Source of the DNA: Amphiduros pacificus
Taxonomy: Eukaryota; Annelida; Polychaeta; Phyllodocida; Hesionidae
DNA: 64,000 nucleotides
NCBI GenBank assembly: GCA_949316495.1
Contig: OX439007.1
Span: 9,018,049-9,082,048, forward strand
Direction of reading: 5' to 3'
Each line of letters starts with the position of its first letter. Position 1 is the stretch's first letter. Under the pieces are notes generated by a model that did not search any database, was not told where the DNA came from, and saw nothing but the letters and a program-made list of their open reading frames with translations. This document shows, piece after piece, positions 45,871 through 56,206 of this stretch. A program made the position numbers and the translations under genes.

Positions 45871-48800
45871 ATGCTGAATCATATATTTTTTCTCATTATT
45901 CTTAAAATGGCTATCGGCAATATCATACAATGGAATTGTAGAGGATTTGATGCAAACAGGCCAGAACTGGAGTTATTAGCCCAAAAATATAATGCATCGG
46001 TAATTTGTTTACAAGAAACTAAATTCAAAGATAATTCCACAACATTTAAGGGATATGTGATTTATAATAAAGTCGGTTCAATTGATATTATGGACCGAGC
46101 ACATGGCGGAGTTTCTATTTTTGTTAAATCCTGTATCCCCCAAAGTAAAGTAACATTAAATACTCATCTACAGGCTTCTGCTGTTAGGGTTACCCTGCAC
46201 AATACATTAACTATATGTTCAATATATTTACCACCTAGTGAGCCAGTTAATATTACAGATTTAAATAATTTGATAACCCAGCTGCCACAGCCATATATGT
46301 TAGTTGGTGACTTTAATGCTCACAACTATCTTTGGGGTGGCAGAAATAATACAGATGCCAAAGGGCGTATAATAGAAGATTTTTTAAATAATAATAGTTT
46401 GTGTCTTTGGAATGACGATTCCCCGACATATTTACATCCTGCTACAGGCTCTTTAACATCAATAGATCTCTCCATGTGCACTCCAAATTTATTTTTAGAT
46501 TATTCCTGGGAAGTAGAGGAAGATCAATGGGGTAGTGATCATTACCCCATTGTTCTAAATAACCATTTTCCTCCACCAGACGAACGAATCCCCAAGTGGA
46601 AGTTTCATAAAGCCGATTGGGCAAAATTTCAAACATCCTGTTTTAATAGAATAACTCCAGAAATTTTTATAAATGTAGATGATCCTCTTCAAGTTTTTAC
46701 AGACACATTGTATGATATTGCTGATGGGTGTATTCCCAAATCAAAGTCAAATTCCAAAATTAAAGAAAAACCCTGGTTTAATGATGAGTGCAAAAAAGCT
46801 GTCAAGGAGCGCAAAAAAGCTCTGAAAAAATTTAATCAACAGCCAACTCAATATAATTTGCACCAGTTTCGTATAAAGAGAGCTAAAGCCCGTTACATTA
46901 TTAAAATAAGCAAAAGAAAAAGCTGGAAAGATTATGTTTCTAAATTAAATACACGTTCACCAATTAAGAAATGCTGGGATATGGTGCGTAAAACTTCGGG
47001 GAAGGGAGGTGGAGCAAGGATCAAACATCTAAATCATAATGGCCAATTAATTACAAATCCCACCGAAATAGGCAACACAATAGGTCAAACCATTTCCAAA
47101 AATTCCTCATCCAATAATTATTCTGCCAAATTTCAACAAATAAAAACTAGAAAAGAAAGAAACCAACTAAATTTTATATCCCATAACTTGGAAGTATATA
47201 ATAAATCATTTACAATAGAAGATTTGAAACTTGCTTTGGATAAATCTCATGATACTGCTCCTGGACCTGATCAAATTCACTACCAAATCCTTAAACATCT
47301 CCCTGAACAATCACTTGGGCATCTTTTAGATATTTTTAATACAATTTGGGAAAGCGGTGATTTTCCTCCTTCATGGAGGGAAGCCACTATCATTCCCATT
47401 CCCAAACCTGGCAAAGATTCATCAGATTCAAATAATTATCGTCCCATTGCTTTAACAAGTTGTATTTGTAAATCAATGGAACGAATGATTAACGAGCGTT
47501 TAGTTTGGTTTTTGGAAACTGCAGCTTATATTTCTGTTGCACAAAGTGGCTTTAGAAAAACTCGAAGTACCATTGACCACCTGGTACGTTTAGAGACATT
47601 TATAAGAGAGGGTTTTATAAAAGGTGAGCATGTGGTGAGTATTTTCTTTGATTTAGAAAAGGCATATGACACCACATGGAAATATGGGATAATGAGCGAT
47701 TTATATGATATGGGATTAAGGGGTCGTTTACCCCTTTTTATTCAAAATTTTCTATCAAACAGACATTTTAAAGTTCGAGTGGGTGCATCACTTTCTGATG
47801 TTTTTGATCAGGAAATGGGTGTTCCACAGGGAAGTATATTGTCAGTGACCCTTTTTATTATTAAAATTAACAGCATTGTTGATTGTATGAGGCCTGGAGC
47901 AGATTGCTCACTTTTTGTTGATGATTTCAACTTAAGCTACAGGTCAACAAGCATGCATACAATAGAACGGCAGCTCCAACAACACCTAAATAGATTAAAA
48001 GAATGGGCTGATCATAATGGATTTAAGTTTTCTTTAAAGAAAACTGTGTGTATGCACTTTTGTAAAAAATGGAAGGTTCACCCAGATCCTGATCTTTATT
48101 TAGGTCAAACTCGAATCCCTGTTGTCGAAGAAACCAAGTTTCTTGGACTTATATTTGATAGAAAACTATCTTTTATCCCTCATATTAAATATGTAAAAAA
48201 GAAATGCCAGAAGGCATTAGATTTATTACGGGTTCTCGCCCATACTGATTGGGGAGGGGACCGTAATATTTTATTACAATTATATAGAGCACTGGTACGT
48301 TCCAAACTTGATTATGGGTGTATGGTATTTGGATCAGCACGTCCATCATATATTAAAATGCTCGATCCTGTACAAAATCAAGGGTTAAGACTATGCCTTG
48401 GTGCATTTCGTACCTCGCCTGCAGATAGCTTGGCAGTTGAGGCAGATGAACTGCCTCTTGATTTAAGAAGAGAAAAGCTTGCCCTGCAGTATGCTGCAAA
48501 AATTGCTGCTTGCCCAGACAATCCTGCACATGACGCTATATTCAATCCAAATTATGTTGATCTTTTTGAAAATAAACCAAATACAATACCGACTTTTGGC
48601 ATTCGCATTAAAGAATCTTTACAATCTTTAAATTTAAATCCGAATCACGTAGCTAAATTTCAATATCCTGAAACACCTCCATGGACCTATGAAAATTTAA
48701 ATATTAATGTAGCCATGTCAGAATTAAAGAAATACTCAACCGATCCATCCCTTTATATAAATAGATATAAAGAAATTAAATCTATTTTCACTGGCTATCA

Positions 48801-49602
48801 GTGTATATACACTGATGGATCATTTGACGATGAGAAGGCTGCTGCAGCTGCTGTTAAGGGCAATCATATTTATTCAGAACGTCTGCCAAATAAATCATCG
48901 ATTTTTTCTGCAGAACTACATGCTTTGTACCTTGCTTTGGATCATGTGGAGACTTCTCCACACCAAACATTTTTAATTTTTTCTGATTCTTTGTCTTGTT
49001 TACAAGCATTGAAAGCAAAGGATTGGAAAAATCCCTTTATTTACAAAATTCTCGAACGGTATCACAGACTCTGTACAGATGAAAATAAAGAAATACGTTT
49101 TTATTGGATCCCCAGTCACATTGGAATCCATGGAAATGAGGCCGCTGACCAAGCAGCCAAAGCAGCATTGGACAAACGTCCAATAGATTTACTTATTCCA
49201 TATACAGAGTTTAAGAAATATATTACTGTTTTTTTACGTTCTAAATGGCAGTTGCGCTGGAACGAAGCTATTTTTAATAAATTACATGAAATTAAGCCCG
49301 TTCTAGGCAAAACTAAAGGTGCTATTAGAATTAACCGTAGAGAAGAGTCTGTTTTAACCCGTATAAGAATAGGACATAGTCATTTGTCGCACTGTTATCT
49401 GCTTAAAGGTGAAGATCAACCGGAATGTATTTGTTGTCAAAGGGCTTTGACTATTAAACATATTTTAATTGAGTGTATCGATTTTGATATTATACGAACT
49501 CAATATTTTAATGTACAAGATTTACATACGTTATTTGATACTGTAGATACTTCTGTAATAGTATCGTTTTTAACTCACATAGGACTTTATAATCAGTTTT
49601 AA
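45871..49602 (+). CDS. LINE B ORF2: endonuclease, reverse transcriptase, RNase H
   Basis: About 1,243 residues, uninterrupted. APE endonuclease: IIQWNCRGFDANRPE, ICLQETKF, LVGDFNAHNYLWGG, SIDLSMC, SDHYPIVLNN. Reverse transcriptase: RPIALTSCICKSMERM, SGFRKTRSTIDHLVRL, FFDLEKAYDTTWKYGI, GVPQGSILSVTLF and catalytic FVDDF (about 47930), then FLGLIFDRKLSF. RNase H with all acidic residues in place: YTDGSFDD (48808), SAELHAL, FSDSLSC and WIPSHIGIHGNEAADQ. A zinc-like C-terminus CICCQRALTIKHILIEC follows. FVDD in place of YADD or FADD is a known variant position. A second ATG at 45907 (MAIGNIIQWN) is the alternative start. Confidence 0.92.
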   Translation: MLNHIFFLIILKMAIGNIIQWNCRGFDANRPELELLAQKYNASVICLQETKFKDNSTTFKGYVIYNKVGSIDIMDRAHGGVSIFVKSCIPQSKVTLNTHLQASAVRVTLHNTLTICSIYLPPSEPVNITDLNNLITQLPQPYMLVGDFNAHNYLWGGRNNTDAKGRIIEDFLNNNSLCLWNDDSPTYLHPATGSLTSIDLSMCTPNLFLDYSWEVEEDQWGSDHYPIVLNNHFPPPDERIPKWKFHKADWAKFQTSCFNRITPEIFINVDDPLQVFTDTLYDIADGCIPKSKSNSKIKEKPWFNDECKKAVKERKKALKKFNQQPTQYNLHQFRIKRAKARYIIKISKRKSWKDYVSKLNTRSPIKKCWDMVRKTSGKGGGARIKHLNHNGQLITNPTEIGNTIGQTISKNSSSNNYSAKFQQIKTRKERNQLNFISHNLEVYNKSFTIEDLKLALDKSHDTAPGPDQIHYQILKHLPEQSLGHLLDIFNTIWESGDFPPSWREATIIPIPKPGKDSSDSNNYRPIALTSCICKSMERMINERLVWFLETAAYISVAQSGFRKTRSTIDHLVRLETFIREGFIKGEHVVSIFFDLEKAYDTTWKYGIMSDLYDMGLRGRLPLFIQNFLSNRHFKVRVGASLSDVFDQEMGVPQGSILSVTLFIIKINSIVDCMRPGADCSLFVDDFNLSYRSTSMHTIERQLQQHLNRLKEWADHNGFKFSLKKTVCMHFCKKWKVHPDPDLYLGQTRIPVVEETKFLGLIFDRKLSFIPHIKYVKKKCQKALDLLRVLAHTDWGGDRNILLQLYRALVRSKLDYGCMVFGSARPSYIKMLDPVQNQGLRLCLGAFRTSPADSLAVEADELPLDLRREKLALQYAAKIAACPDNPAHDAIFNPNYVDLFENKPNTIPTFGIRIKESLQSLNLNPNHVAKFQYPETPPWTYENLNINVAMSELKKYSTDPSLYINRYKEIKSIFTGYQCIYTDGSFDDEKAAAAAVKGNHIYSERLPNKSSIFSAELHALYLALDHVETSPHQTFLIFSDSLSCLQALKAKDWKNPFIYKILERYHRLCTDENKEIRFYWIPSHIGIHGNEAADQAAKAALDKRPIDLLIPYTEFKKYITVFLRSKWQLRWNEAIFNKLHEIKPVLGKTKGAIRINRREESVLTRIRIGHSHLSHCYLLKGEDQPECICCQRALTIKHILIECIDFDIIRTQYFNVQDLHTLFDTVDTSVIVSFLTHIGLYNQF

Positions 49603-49939
49603 GGGCAGAGCTTTTGTTTATTTATGTCATTGACTTATTTATCAAGAACTGCAAAACATCATACTGATAAAGTATTTTAAACAAATTATACATATTTATT
49701 ATATTTGATTGATATTATATAAATGCTGTTCACAGTTGATAAATTCTTGTGTTATCTACATATTGTATTAACATTTACATTTTGTTTCTAGTCAATATTA
49801 CATTTCTATTTTTACTGTTTTGGCACTTTATTGTGTCAATGTGAAACCATTCATTCATTCATTTTTACCATTTTTAGGCACTAAATAACCTTAGTGGTTG
49901 ATGTGCCTCTAAGCAACCATTCATTCATTCGGCACTTTC

Positions 49940-50867
49940 AGTCTTTTTCTGAACCCTATTATCAAGAGATTGCTCTAACAGCCATGCATTCGTCTCACTA
50001 CCGAAAAATTTGAGAAAGGCTGCATGGAATGTCACCCATGATGCAGTGATATCTGCAGGTAACAAAGCATACCATACCTCAGCTGCACCGTGAAGCAACA
50101 TACGGCAAGCCAGGACTCTCAGCTCCTCTGGCGTGTGTGAAAGTTGAGCATATGTGAGAAATTTGTTCATGAACCGTAATGGATCATCTGAAGATTTGCC
50201 ATAAAATGGAGGTGGTAAAAGTGTTTTAGAACCTTGACTCTGTTGATGTATCTTATTATCACGAGATTGAGCCTGCAACATATCTACTATATCTGTCTTA
50301 GCACCACCTAAATCAATTTTGCGCAGGTATCATCTCAGATTGAGGTGAAACGGCACAATCAGAACCGGAATGATCAGGATCAATTTGGAGATCAGAAATT
50401 TTAGATAAGGTGAAAGATTCCTGGTCACTATCTACTTTATGATGATGGCTAAAATGAACGTCAGAATATGAGCTAGGTAAGTGTAAACTCTCCGGATTGG
50501 GGTAGTTTTCACTGTCTCCACTTGTGGATGTATGCGACAACGGGACGTTGTCACCACTTGTGGATGTATGCGACAACGGGACGTTGTCACCACTCGTGGG
50601 AGGTGAATTACCTGCACCAGTTGTAACAGTATGATCTGACAATGGCAAGTCAGAGGGAGGCGCAACTCTCAAAGAGTCAGCCGAAATGTCCCCCTGCCGA
50701 GCAGGTAACTTAAAAAAATTTGAGCGTGACTTACCTTGTGTTGTAGAAACGTCTGGACCTTTCGCCGGCGGGTCGTATGCCACTTGCAATTTCGTCGAAA
50801 GCTGTTTCGAAGATCGAAGCCACATAGACCTAAAATCAAGTAACAGGGTGGCCAACAGAAACTCCAT
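49940..50867 (-). pseudogene. Gypsy element: gag 5' part
   Basis: Minus-strand region just inside the 5' LTR. It holds a Ser/Thr/Pro-rich N-terminal part with two copies of a TSGDNVPLSHTS unit, then a capsid-like stretch (LLPPPFYGKSSDDPLRFMNK; LRVLACRMLLHGAAEVWY) typical of Gypsy gag. Fossil; interrupted by LINE B. Confidence 0.75.
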
Positions 50868-50919
50868 ACAGTATTAGCAATGCTCAATGCCATGGAACGA
50901 TTTGGATTGCTCCACCAAT

Positions 50920-51532
50920 TGTTACATGGGGATTGTACGTATCCGATCTTGGGGGGGCATGGATGGGGATCAGGAACTATACTCGCTGGTGACTGTGAGC
51001 TGGGGCCTAAAGCTAGCTACCTAATCTACCTATGTGATTTGGGGAGGTAATAAGGACTGCAGACACAGCGTATACAATGCACAATAGTCGTCTTTATTCG
51101 GTGCTGGATACACTAGAATCTGGCTAGGAAGGCATGGCAGGAGCGTGATATATGAAATATCCAAACTGCTAATACTGAGTCCTGAGGCTCGTTAAAACAC
51201 CCAAGTCTATACAAGTGGCTGTCAAGAGACAGAGTGTCGTGGATCTTCTAGGCAAGTGGTTTCTGCTCCCCGAGTTGTGATCTCGGGGCATTTTTAACTG
51301 TATCCAAGTACATACCAATAAGCGTCTGCAAGAGTGGCTCCTCTGCAGCGTCTTGGCGTAGTTCCGGCTTGGACCATCACGTCATCTCTCTGCCTGGTGA
51401 GTAATGCATCTTATTAGCCTGCACTTGTTGGCATCCACGTTGCACTCTGTAACCTCTGTGATCTCTTGCCAAATATCATGATTGTCTATACTTGTATATA
51501 AGAGTCTATAGATGGGTAATCTATATCCTACA
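50920..51532 (-). repeat. Gypsy 5' LTR
   Basis: 613 bp with TGTTACATGG and ATCCTACA edges, homologous to 21327-21924 and to the solo LTR at 3139-3748. On the minus strand it contains AATAAA and a TATA-like TATATACAAG. The segment inside (ATTGGTGGAGCAATCC) is where the primer-binding site should lie; the tRNA is not identified. Confidence 0.88.
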
Positions 51533-51819
51533 CATATATGTTTCACCATTCATCAATTCTGTATGTTTCCTTGCATCAAGTCCACTTTATCAAAACACAC
51601 CTTCATACCATTTCAAACAGAATTGATCAAAATGAGATATCTCACTTCTTTCAAATTTGTGGCAAGGCCAACATCCTACATATCAATGTTATTTTCCAGT
51701 TTCAGCACACTTCATGTTTGATCTAGTTCAGGTCATCTTTTACATATATAAACGCTCAACCAATCATGAAATACATAAAATGTATAGATTTATAGAGACT
51801 TTTCTTGCTTGACACGTAC

Positions 51820-52029
51820 CTGCCCACCCTGGTCTGTTTTTCACATTGACATGCAAAATATTATATTGAGTTCCCAGATCTACTGCCCAGATTGGGAATG
51901 ATTCAGAATGTGTGGAAGTGCAAGGCCCATCATACGTTCCATCCACACCATTTGAGGGTATCTCGCCATTACCATATGTAGTCGACTCCCATGTTGACTT
52001 GTTCAGGGCAAGGTTGACCGTGTGGTTTC
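51820..52029 (-). CDS. lectin gene, first half of F-type lectin domain
   Basis: Minus-strand exon of 210 bp between acceptor TTTGAAG and donor GCAG/GTACGT. It encodes NHTVNLALNKSTWESTTYGN, GEIPSNGVDGTYDGPCTSTH, SESFPIWAVDLGTQYNIL and HVNVKNRPGWAG. NLALNK, the VDG repeat and W.VDLG are hallmarks of FTP/F-type lectin domains, which bind fucose and serve in innate recognition. Across the splice to 20720 the sugar-binding motif H-x24-R-x-D-x4-R/K is kept in spacing: His of STHS, 24 residues, Arg of NRPG, then Arg of YRI, with Gly at the Asp position. It enters with two bases, so at least one upstream exon (signal peptide) lies further right and was not found. Confidence 0.85.
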
Positions 52030-52548
52030 CTTCAAATACATTCAAGAAATTGATTTTTACAATGATATGGCCAATATGCCCAAGGAATTTGACTTTTGTC
52101 CAAATCAGTGAAATAATATTAATGAATCGAAGGGGCTATGACAACTCATAATAAATATCCCAAAAGAGATTTCAGTAAATATAAGGAAAAGCTGAATAAA
52201 ATTCTTACAACAAATAAAATGAAGGACTTTACTCCCAACAAATGATAAAAAGCTTTTTTCAATTCAGAACAATAGAAATGGTGAGAAATTAATTTTCCGA
52301 ATATTAAATTAAACATTGGAGGCAGAAAAACTCAAAACCGCACTACCTCACCACTTTGTATGCAATCATTGATACAAAATCACCTACGGTGTCTCTGTAA
52401 CATGAGCGTTCTTCCTGAAGCAGGGTTTAAGTTCAATAATACAACTTAACTGTGGGACACTGATGCAAATTGCATACGAAACATAGATAATAATGACTGC
52501 TTCCACTTGGACAATAATGATCGTTTCCACTAGCTACAGAATGGAGCG
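52030..52548. other. lectin-gene upstream intron, nothing recognised
   Basis: AT-rich non-coding sequence upstream (minus strand) of the first recognised lectin exon. I looked for a signal-peptide exon and found no convincing one. Confidence 0.4.
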
Positions 52549-52697
52549 GGCCACGGGCCGTGATACAGTTAGTTAAAGCGCCAGCTTATTAGCACCAGTT
52601 CCTCTGTGGTGATCCAAAGGTCGTGGGTTTGAACCCCGTCTATGCCGGGATTGAACTCATGATACAATTTCCCACATGAGCTGAGGCCCTTGTAGTC
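52549..52697 (+). mobile_element. SINE head fragment, plus strand
   Basis: Keeps the tRNA-like head (GGGCCACGGGCCGTGATACAG, box B-like GGTCGTGGGTTTGAACCCCG) and the first part of the body up to CATGAGCTGAGGCCC, then ends. The 3' half and AAAC tail are absent. Confidence 0.8.
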
Positions 52698-53270
52698 CAG
52701 TCAAAATATAAAATTACCCAGAACAAATTTGAACAGAAACCATATTGGTGTTATTTGTCTCAGAATGTTACCCAGATGAACATATGAAGCAAAATCAACT
52801 TAGTGGAACATCACCTAATTTGCATTATATTCAGGTTTTTTCGTATGATTAAAGGTTCCTTGCACACTGAAATAATGTCATGCCCTTGCTGTTGGTGTTA
52901 AGCAGTTATTTTTAGGTCATGATAAGGAAATAAATAGCTTATGTAGTGTTTCTTGTAATGTATTTCATAAGATGCCAGCATCATTCTACTATGAAAAATC
53001 ATTGTATATTCTTAACATCTTTATGGTGGAAAGAAAAAAGAGTATGCATTAATACCTTCACTACATTTAGATGTCCATATGAATAACTTTTAGCATTTAG
53101 GTAAAATAATGCTATGGCTGTGGACACAAATAACACAAAGTTCCTATTCACACATACATAATTTGAAATATCAGTTCAGATATTAGATATTTTGTGCACT
53201 GAATTGTGAAGGATCGAATCACAGATTACATCTCAGATTCCATAAAAGTGCCAAATATAGATCTGTTCAC
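52698..53270. other. AT-rich sequence, nothing recognised
   Basis: No coding or repeat structure seen between the SINE fragment and the hAT remnant. Confidence 0.4.
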
Positions 53271-53680
53271 TTATTCATGAACAGATATAAAATCATTGGC
53301 AACATGAATTAGGATAACATCTTCTGTGTGATGTTTATAAACATGAATTTTCATTAGACCATTTACCTCTTCTGTGCCATGCTGGCCCAAAAGTATGTTT
53401 TCACTTTGAAAACTGAATGATTGTTCACTGCTGGCATTTGTTGCTGGCATTACAAGAATTTCACTGTATAGAGATGCACCATTAGTAATCATAAAATTAA
53501 TTATGGAATTTCATGTTGGTGAATTCTTTTCAAGAACTATGTTGCTTTTTAATGTGTTTATTTGAGTTATCAGTCTCTGTGCATTAATGTCTGAAGCATA
53601 CAGATTTGTCATAATTGCAAACTTCTGGTCATATTTATTACCAGTAGCAGCCTTTAGCAACATATTCTATGAATTAATAT
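53271..53680 (-). pseudogene. hAT transposase C-terminal remnant
   Basis: On the minus strand an open stretch reads LYSEILVMPATNASSEQSFS and GTEEVNGLMKIHVYKHHTED, the hAT C-terminal dimerisation signature (LPATNASSERSFS...LN.LM.L..H). Upstream (53680-53510), in another frame, lies KYDQKFAIMTNLYASDINAQ, like the linker of ZMYM1-type hAT transposases. The catalytic N-terminal part and terminal inverted repeats are not found, so this is a fragment. Confidence 0.75.
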
Positions 53681-54391
53681 ACACTTTATAGCCTGGAGAA
53701 CCAGTAGTTATTGTTTATTTTATCTTAGTCACAGTCCCACATTTATCGTAGTCACCAAGCAGACCAATGATGAGATTTAATAGGTTCTCTGGCAAAGATA
53801 GAGTTTGTCTTCAGACTACTACCTGACACTTTCGAGATTTGGGGTCATCAGTTTCAAATTATTTTGAGCGATGCACTAAACCCTCCTACCATCAGCTTTG
53901 AACTTTCTATGTGGTAACCTAAGTTTGAGAAGAGGTGGGGGCCCCCAGCCCCCCTGTTCCTACCCCTATGTATGACATTAAGACATTGCCACATGATTGT
54001 GAAATTTATCCAGCCTATGATCAGATGTCTTATCCTGATGCTACATATTCATTTCTGCCTGATTCAGCGGTCCTCTTGCTTCTGAATATCATTAAAAGAG
54101 CTGGTGCTGGTGAAATCAGATGGGTAATGACATTTGATTACAAAGTTTGGGTATAAATATCTAAATTACACTGTAAGGAAAAGGTGTTTGAAAACCTCAT
54201 TTCCTGAATGCTTTAATCATACTTTGCATAAAAATGGGTTTTCATACAATAGGGAAGTAATAATCAGACATATTTCATGGTACTATTTGCTGTTGGTAGT
54301 AAATTCGGCTTTTAATTTGAAGCATTCAAAGCTGCTGATACAATCCTCGGAAATTAATTAATCTAATTATGAGGCAAAGAACAAAAGAAAG
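53681..54391. other. unassigned sequence
   Basis: No gene recognised. A short C-rich stretch (GGGGCCCCCAGCCCCCCTG) lies near 53940. Confidence 0.35.
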
Positions 54392-55019
54392 CTATGGCAT
54401 ATCTCAGATTGTTGCTGATAAACTCCCCGGCGCCCGACAGATGGGGAAGTCGGCCGATTGTTACTTCCCGGCCGGCGCCCGGTGCAAATGTGACTGACGC
54501 ATTATTCGGAATGGTGATTGAGTTTATAATAGAAATAATGTTTTTGGCTACTAGATGCCCGGCCGATGCATATTTTTACAAAATCGGCAGGCATTTCAGA
54601 TTGCCGTGCGGGCATCTTTAATACTTCGGGTGGATCATCGGGAACTTTTAGCTGCAACATAAAAGTTGCCAGTGTTTCTCCGATGTTTTATCAGCAAATA
54701 TCATATTAAAGTACACGGCAGGGTCCCAGCAGTGTCCCGCAGGGACATCGGCAGATTATGTTATGGCTGCCAGTTGCATCATGCGGTGAAAATAGGATTT
54801 TTTTTATTTCATCTGTTCACAGGCCATCGTCAGATGATCCAACTGGCTTCCTACGATATAATATAGACATTCTTAAGACGTCTGTCAAATGAGACAGACG
54901 TCTTTAGGATATCTCTGAGACGTCCGTGACATCTCATCTAGCAAGTGCCGTGCGGCACTCCTGTATAATGTGACCACAGCTACAGCATGTCTCAGATTGT
55001 TGCTGATAAACTCCCCGGC
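54392..55019 (+). repeat. GC-rich terminal-inverted-repeat family, rearranged copy between direct repeats
   Basis: A 3' end piece (54424-54510, GGCGCCCGACAGA...GGTGCAAATGTGACTG) is followed by a body piece (54550-54980) matching the copy at 58770-59160. A direct repeat of about 42 bp (GCATRTCTCAGATTGTTGC then TGATAAACTCCCCGGC) lies at 54392-54433 and 54978-55019, and another GCAAATGTGACTGAGGCATC end lies at 55022. The body is full of GACGTC and AGACGTCT palindromes. No transposase is seen. Confidence 0.6.
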
Positions 55020-55725
55020 AAATGCAAATGTGACTGAGGCATCAGACAACAGAGATCCATCCGTGGCGCTTTTTTAGTAATTGAGACATGAAAGTCGGGA
55101 ATTTTTATATAATCATATCCAATGAGCTTGTGGGAAGAAAGCTGTGTCCTAACATCCTGTTTTCTTTTTTTGTGGCCATCAGCGGGGAAAAGAAATCTGC
55201 CGGACCACAGGCTCATTATGTTCAATCTCATCAAGAATATGATTGATTGAACACGTTTTCATCGAGACAGCCAGCCATGTTGGCCGAAATGTCGGGCAGG
55301 ATGATGAGATTATCCAAAGAAGGCACCCTATCTAGGTATGTGACCAGAAAATGTAGGCTCTCGGTCGAGGTTTTGACACTGCAATCAGACCTGACGATGC
55401 CATTTATAATATCATCAATGACCTAATCCTTGTGGAGAGAGAAAAGTTGTTTTTTAGCTTTCTTCACTTTGTGGCCCCGCACATCAGAAGACGGTGGCAG
55501 AAGGGTATCTAACATCTCATCCTTTTTTATTGTCCTCAAGGCCTGTGTCAGTTTAGTGGACTAGGATAGATTGTCCGCCTCAAGAGTGTCCTTATCATTG
55601 TTCAGGACTCAAACCTGTTCTGTTAAACTGGTGTTGGCCGCATTGGTTGCCTCATTCATCTTTACAAGATTATCACAAGTTTCACGGAGGGCAGTGAGTT
55701 CTTCCGCCGGGGTGAGAACAGGCGG
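54990..55725 (-). pseudogene. decayed ORF of unknown family with coiled coil
   Basis: The minus strand from about 55725 reads as protein for over 200 codons: LTPAEELTALRETCDNLVKM, then a coiled-coil-like part, KKDEMLDTLLPPSSDVRGHK, VKKAKKQLFSLHKD, FLVTYLDRVPSLDNLIILPD and, further on, DGHKKRKQDVRTQLSSHKLI. It is broken about four or five times. I do not recognise the family; it could be from a DNA transposon or a virus-like element. Its base composition is higher in GC than the flanks, in keeping with an immigrant sequence. Confidence 0.45.
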
Positions 55726-56206
55726 TATGAACAGATATAATGAAATATATTATTCAATATTTTGCATCAATTTCCCTGCGATTAACGTGGACAGATAACA
55801 AGTATATTCTCCCAAAAGAATTTCATAGTATATAAGATAGGGAGTAGACAGAGTCAGTTTCAAACTGTTTGGTTTGTTAGATAGAAGTTTATTTATTTCT
55901 TAAATAAGAAATATATTTCATTGTATAATTGTGTACTATATGAGTTACATGGCAGCCGAGAATATTTATAAGACACCAAGGTGATTAGGCAGGCTACTTT
56001 ACCCTGGTGGTTGGGTAGGAGTTGTCTAGGTGGTTAGACAAAGGCTGACAAGGTAATTAGACAACCCAAGAGGCCAGGTGGAGATTCCTAGCGAAGACCT
56101 TACATGGAATCTTACATGGAATCTTACATGGAATCCACCGTCGACTGCTTCAATAGTTGACAGTGGCCCTGGTTGCTGGGGCATTCAGCCTTTATAGGCT
56201 TATATT
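55726..56206. other. unassigned sequence with short triplicated motif
   Basis: No gene. CTTACATGGAAT occurs three times in tandem at about 56100-56136, and GGTGGTTAGACAA/GGTAATTAGACAA-like motifs recur near 56000-56070. A C11-13 run lies at 56208-56220. Confidence 0.5.

Larger units (their letters stand above)
44117..49929 (+). mobile_element. LINE B: complete I-superfamily (Nimb-like) LINE, both ORFs open
   Basis: A 5.8-kb insertion in the Gypsy gag, bounded by the 10-bp repeat CGGCACTTTC at 44107-44116 and 49930-49939. The 5' UTR holds the GTCGTAAAAGGCGACTAAAG motif seen in several LINE 5' ends. Two uninterrupted ORFs follow, then a 3' UTR and an ATTC repeat tail in place of poly(A). The RNase H domain after reverse transcriptase places it in the I superfamily; Nimb-like is inferred. 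The very similar copy at 11853 and open ORFs indicate recent activity. Confidence 0.9.
21327..51532 (-). mobile_element. env-bearing Ty3/Gypsy LTR retrotransposon fossil with nested LINEs
   Basis: Minus-strand element bounded by LTRs of about 600 bp (50920-51532 at its 5' side, 21327-21924 at its 3' side). Order on the minus strand: gag, protease, reverse transcriptase/RNase H, integrase, an env-like region, further ORFs, a long tail and a purine-rich tract (AAAGGGGAGC) just before the 3' LTR. Two later LINE insertions (44117-49929; 30925-37653, carrying a SINE) split it; without them it is about 17.6 kb, long for the family. It is broken, with at least ten breaks. By eye the LTRs differ by roughly 7-8 percent, so it is not recent. 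No perfect target-site duplication (TATA against CATA at the ends). Confidence 0.85.
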
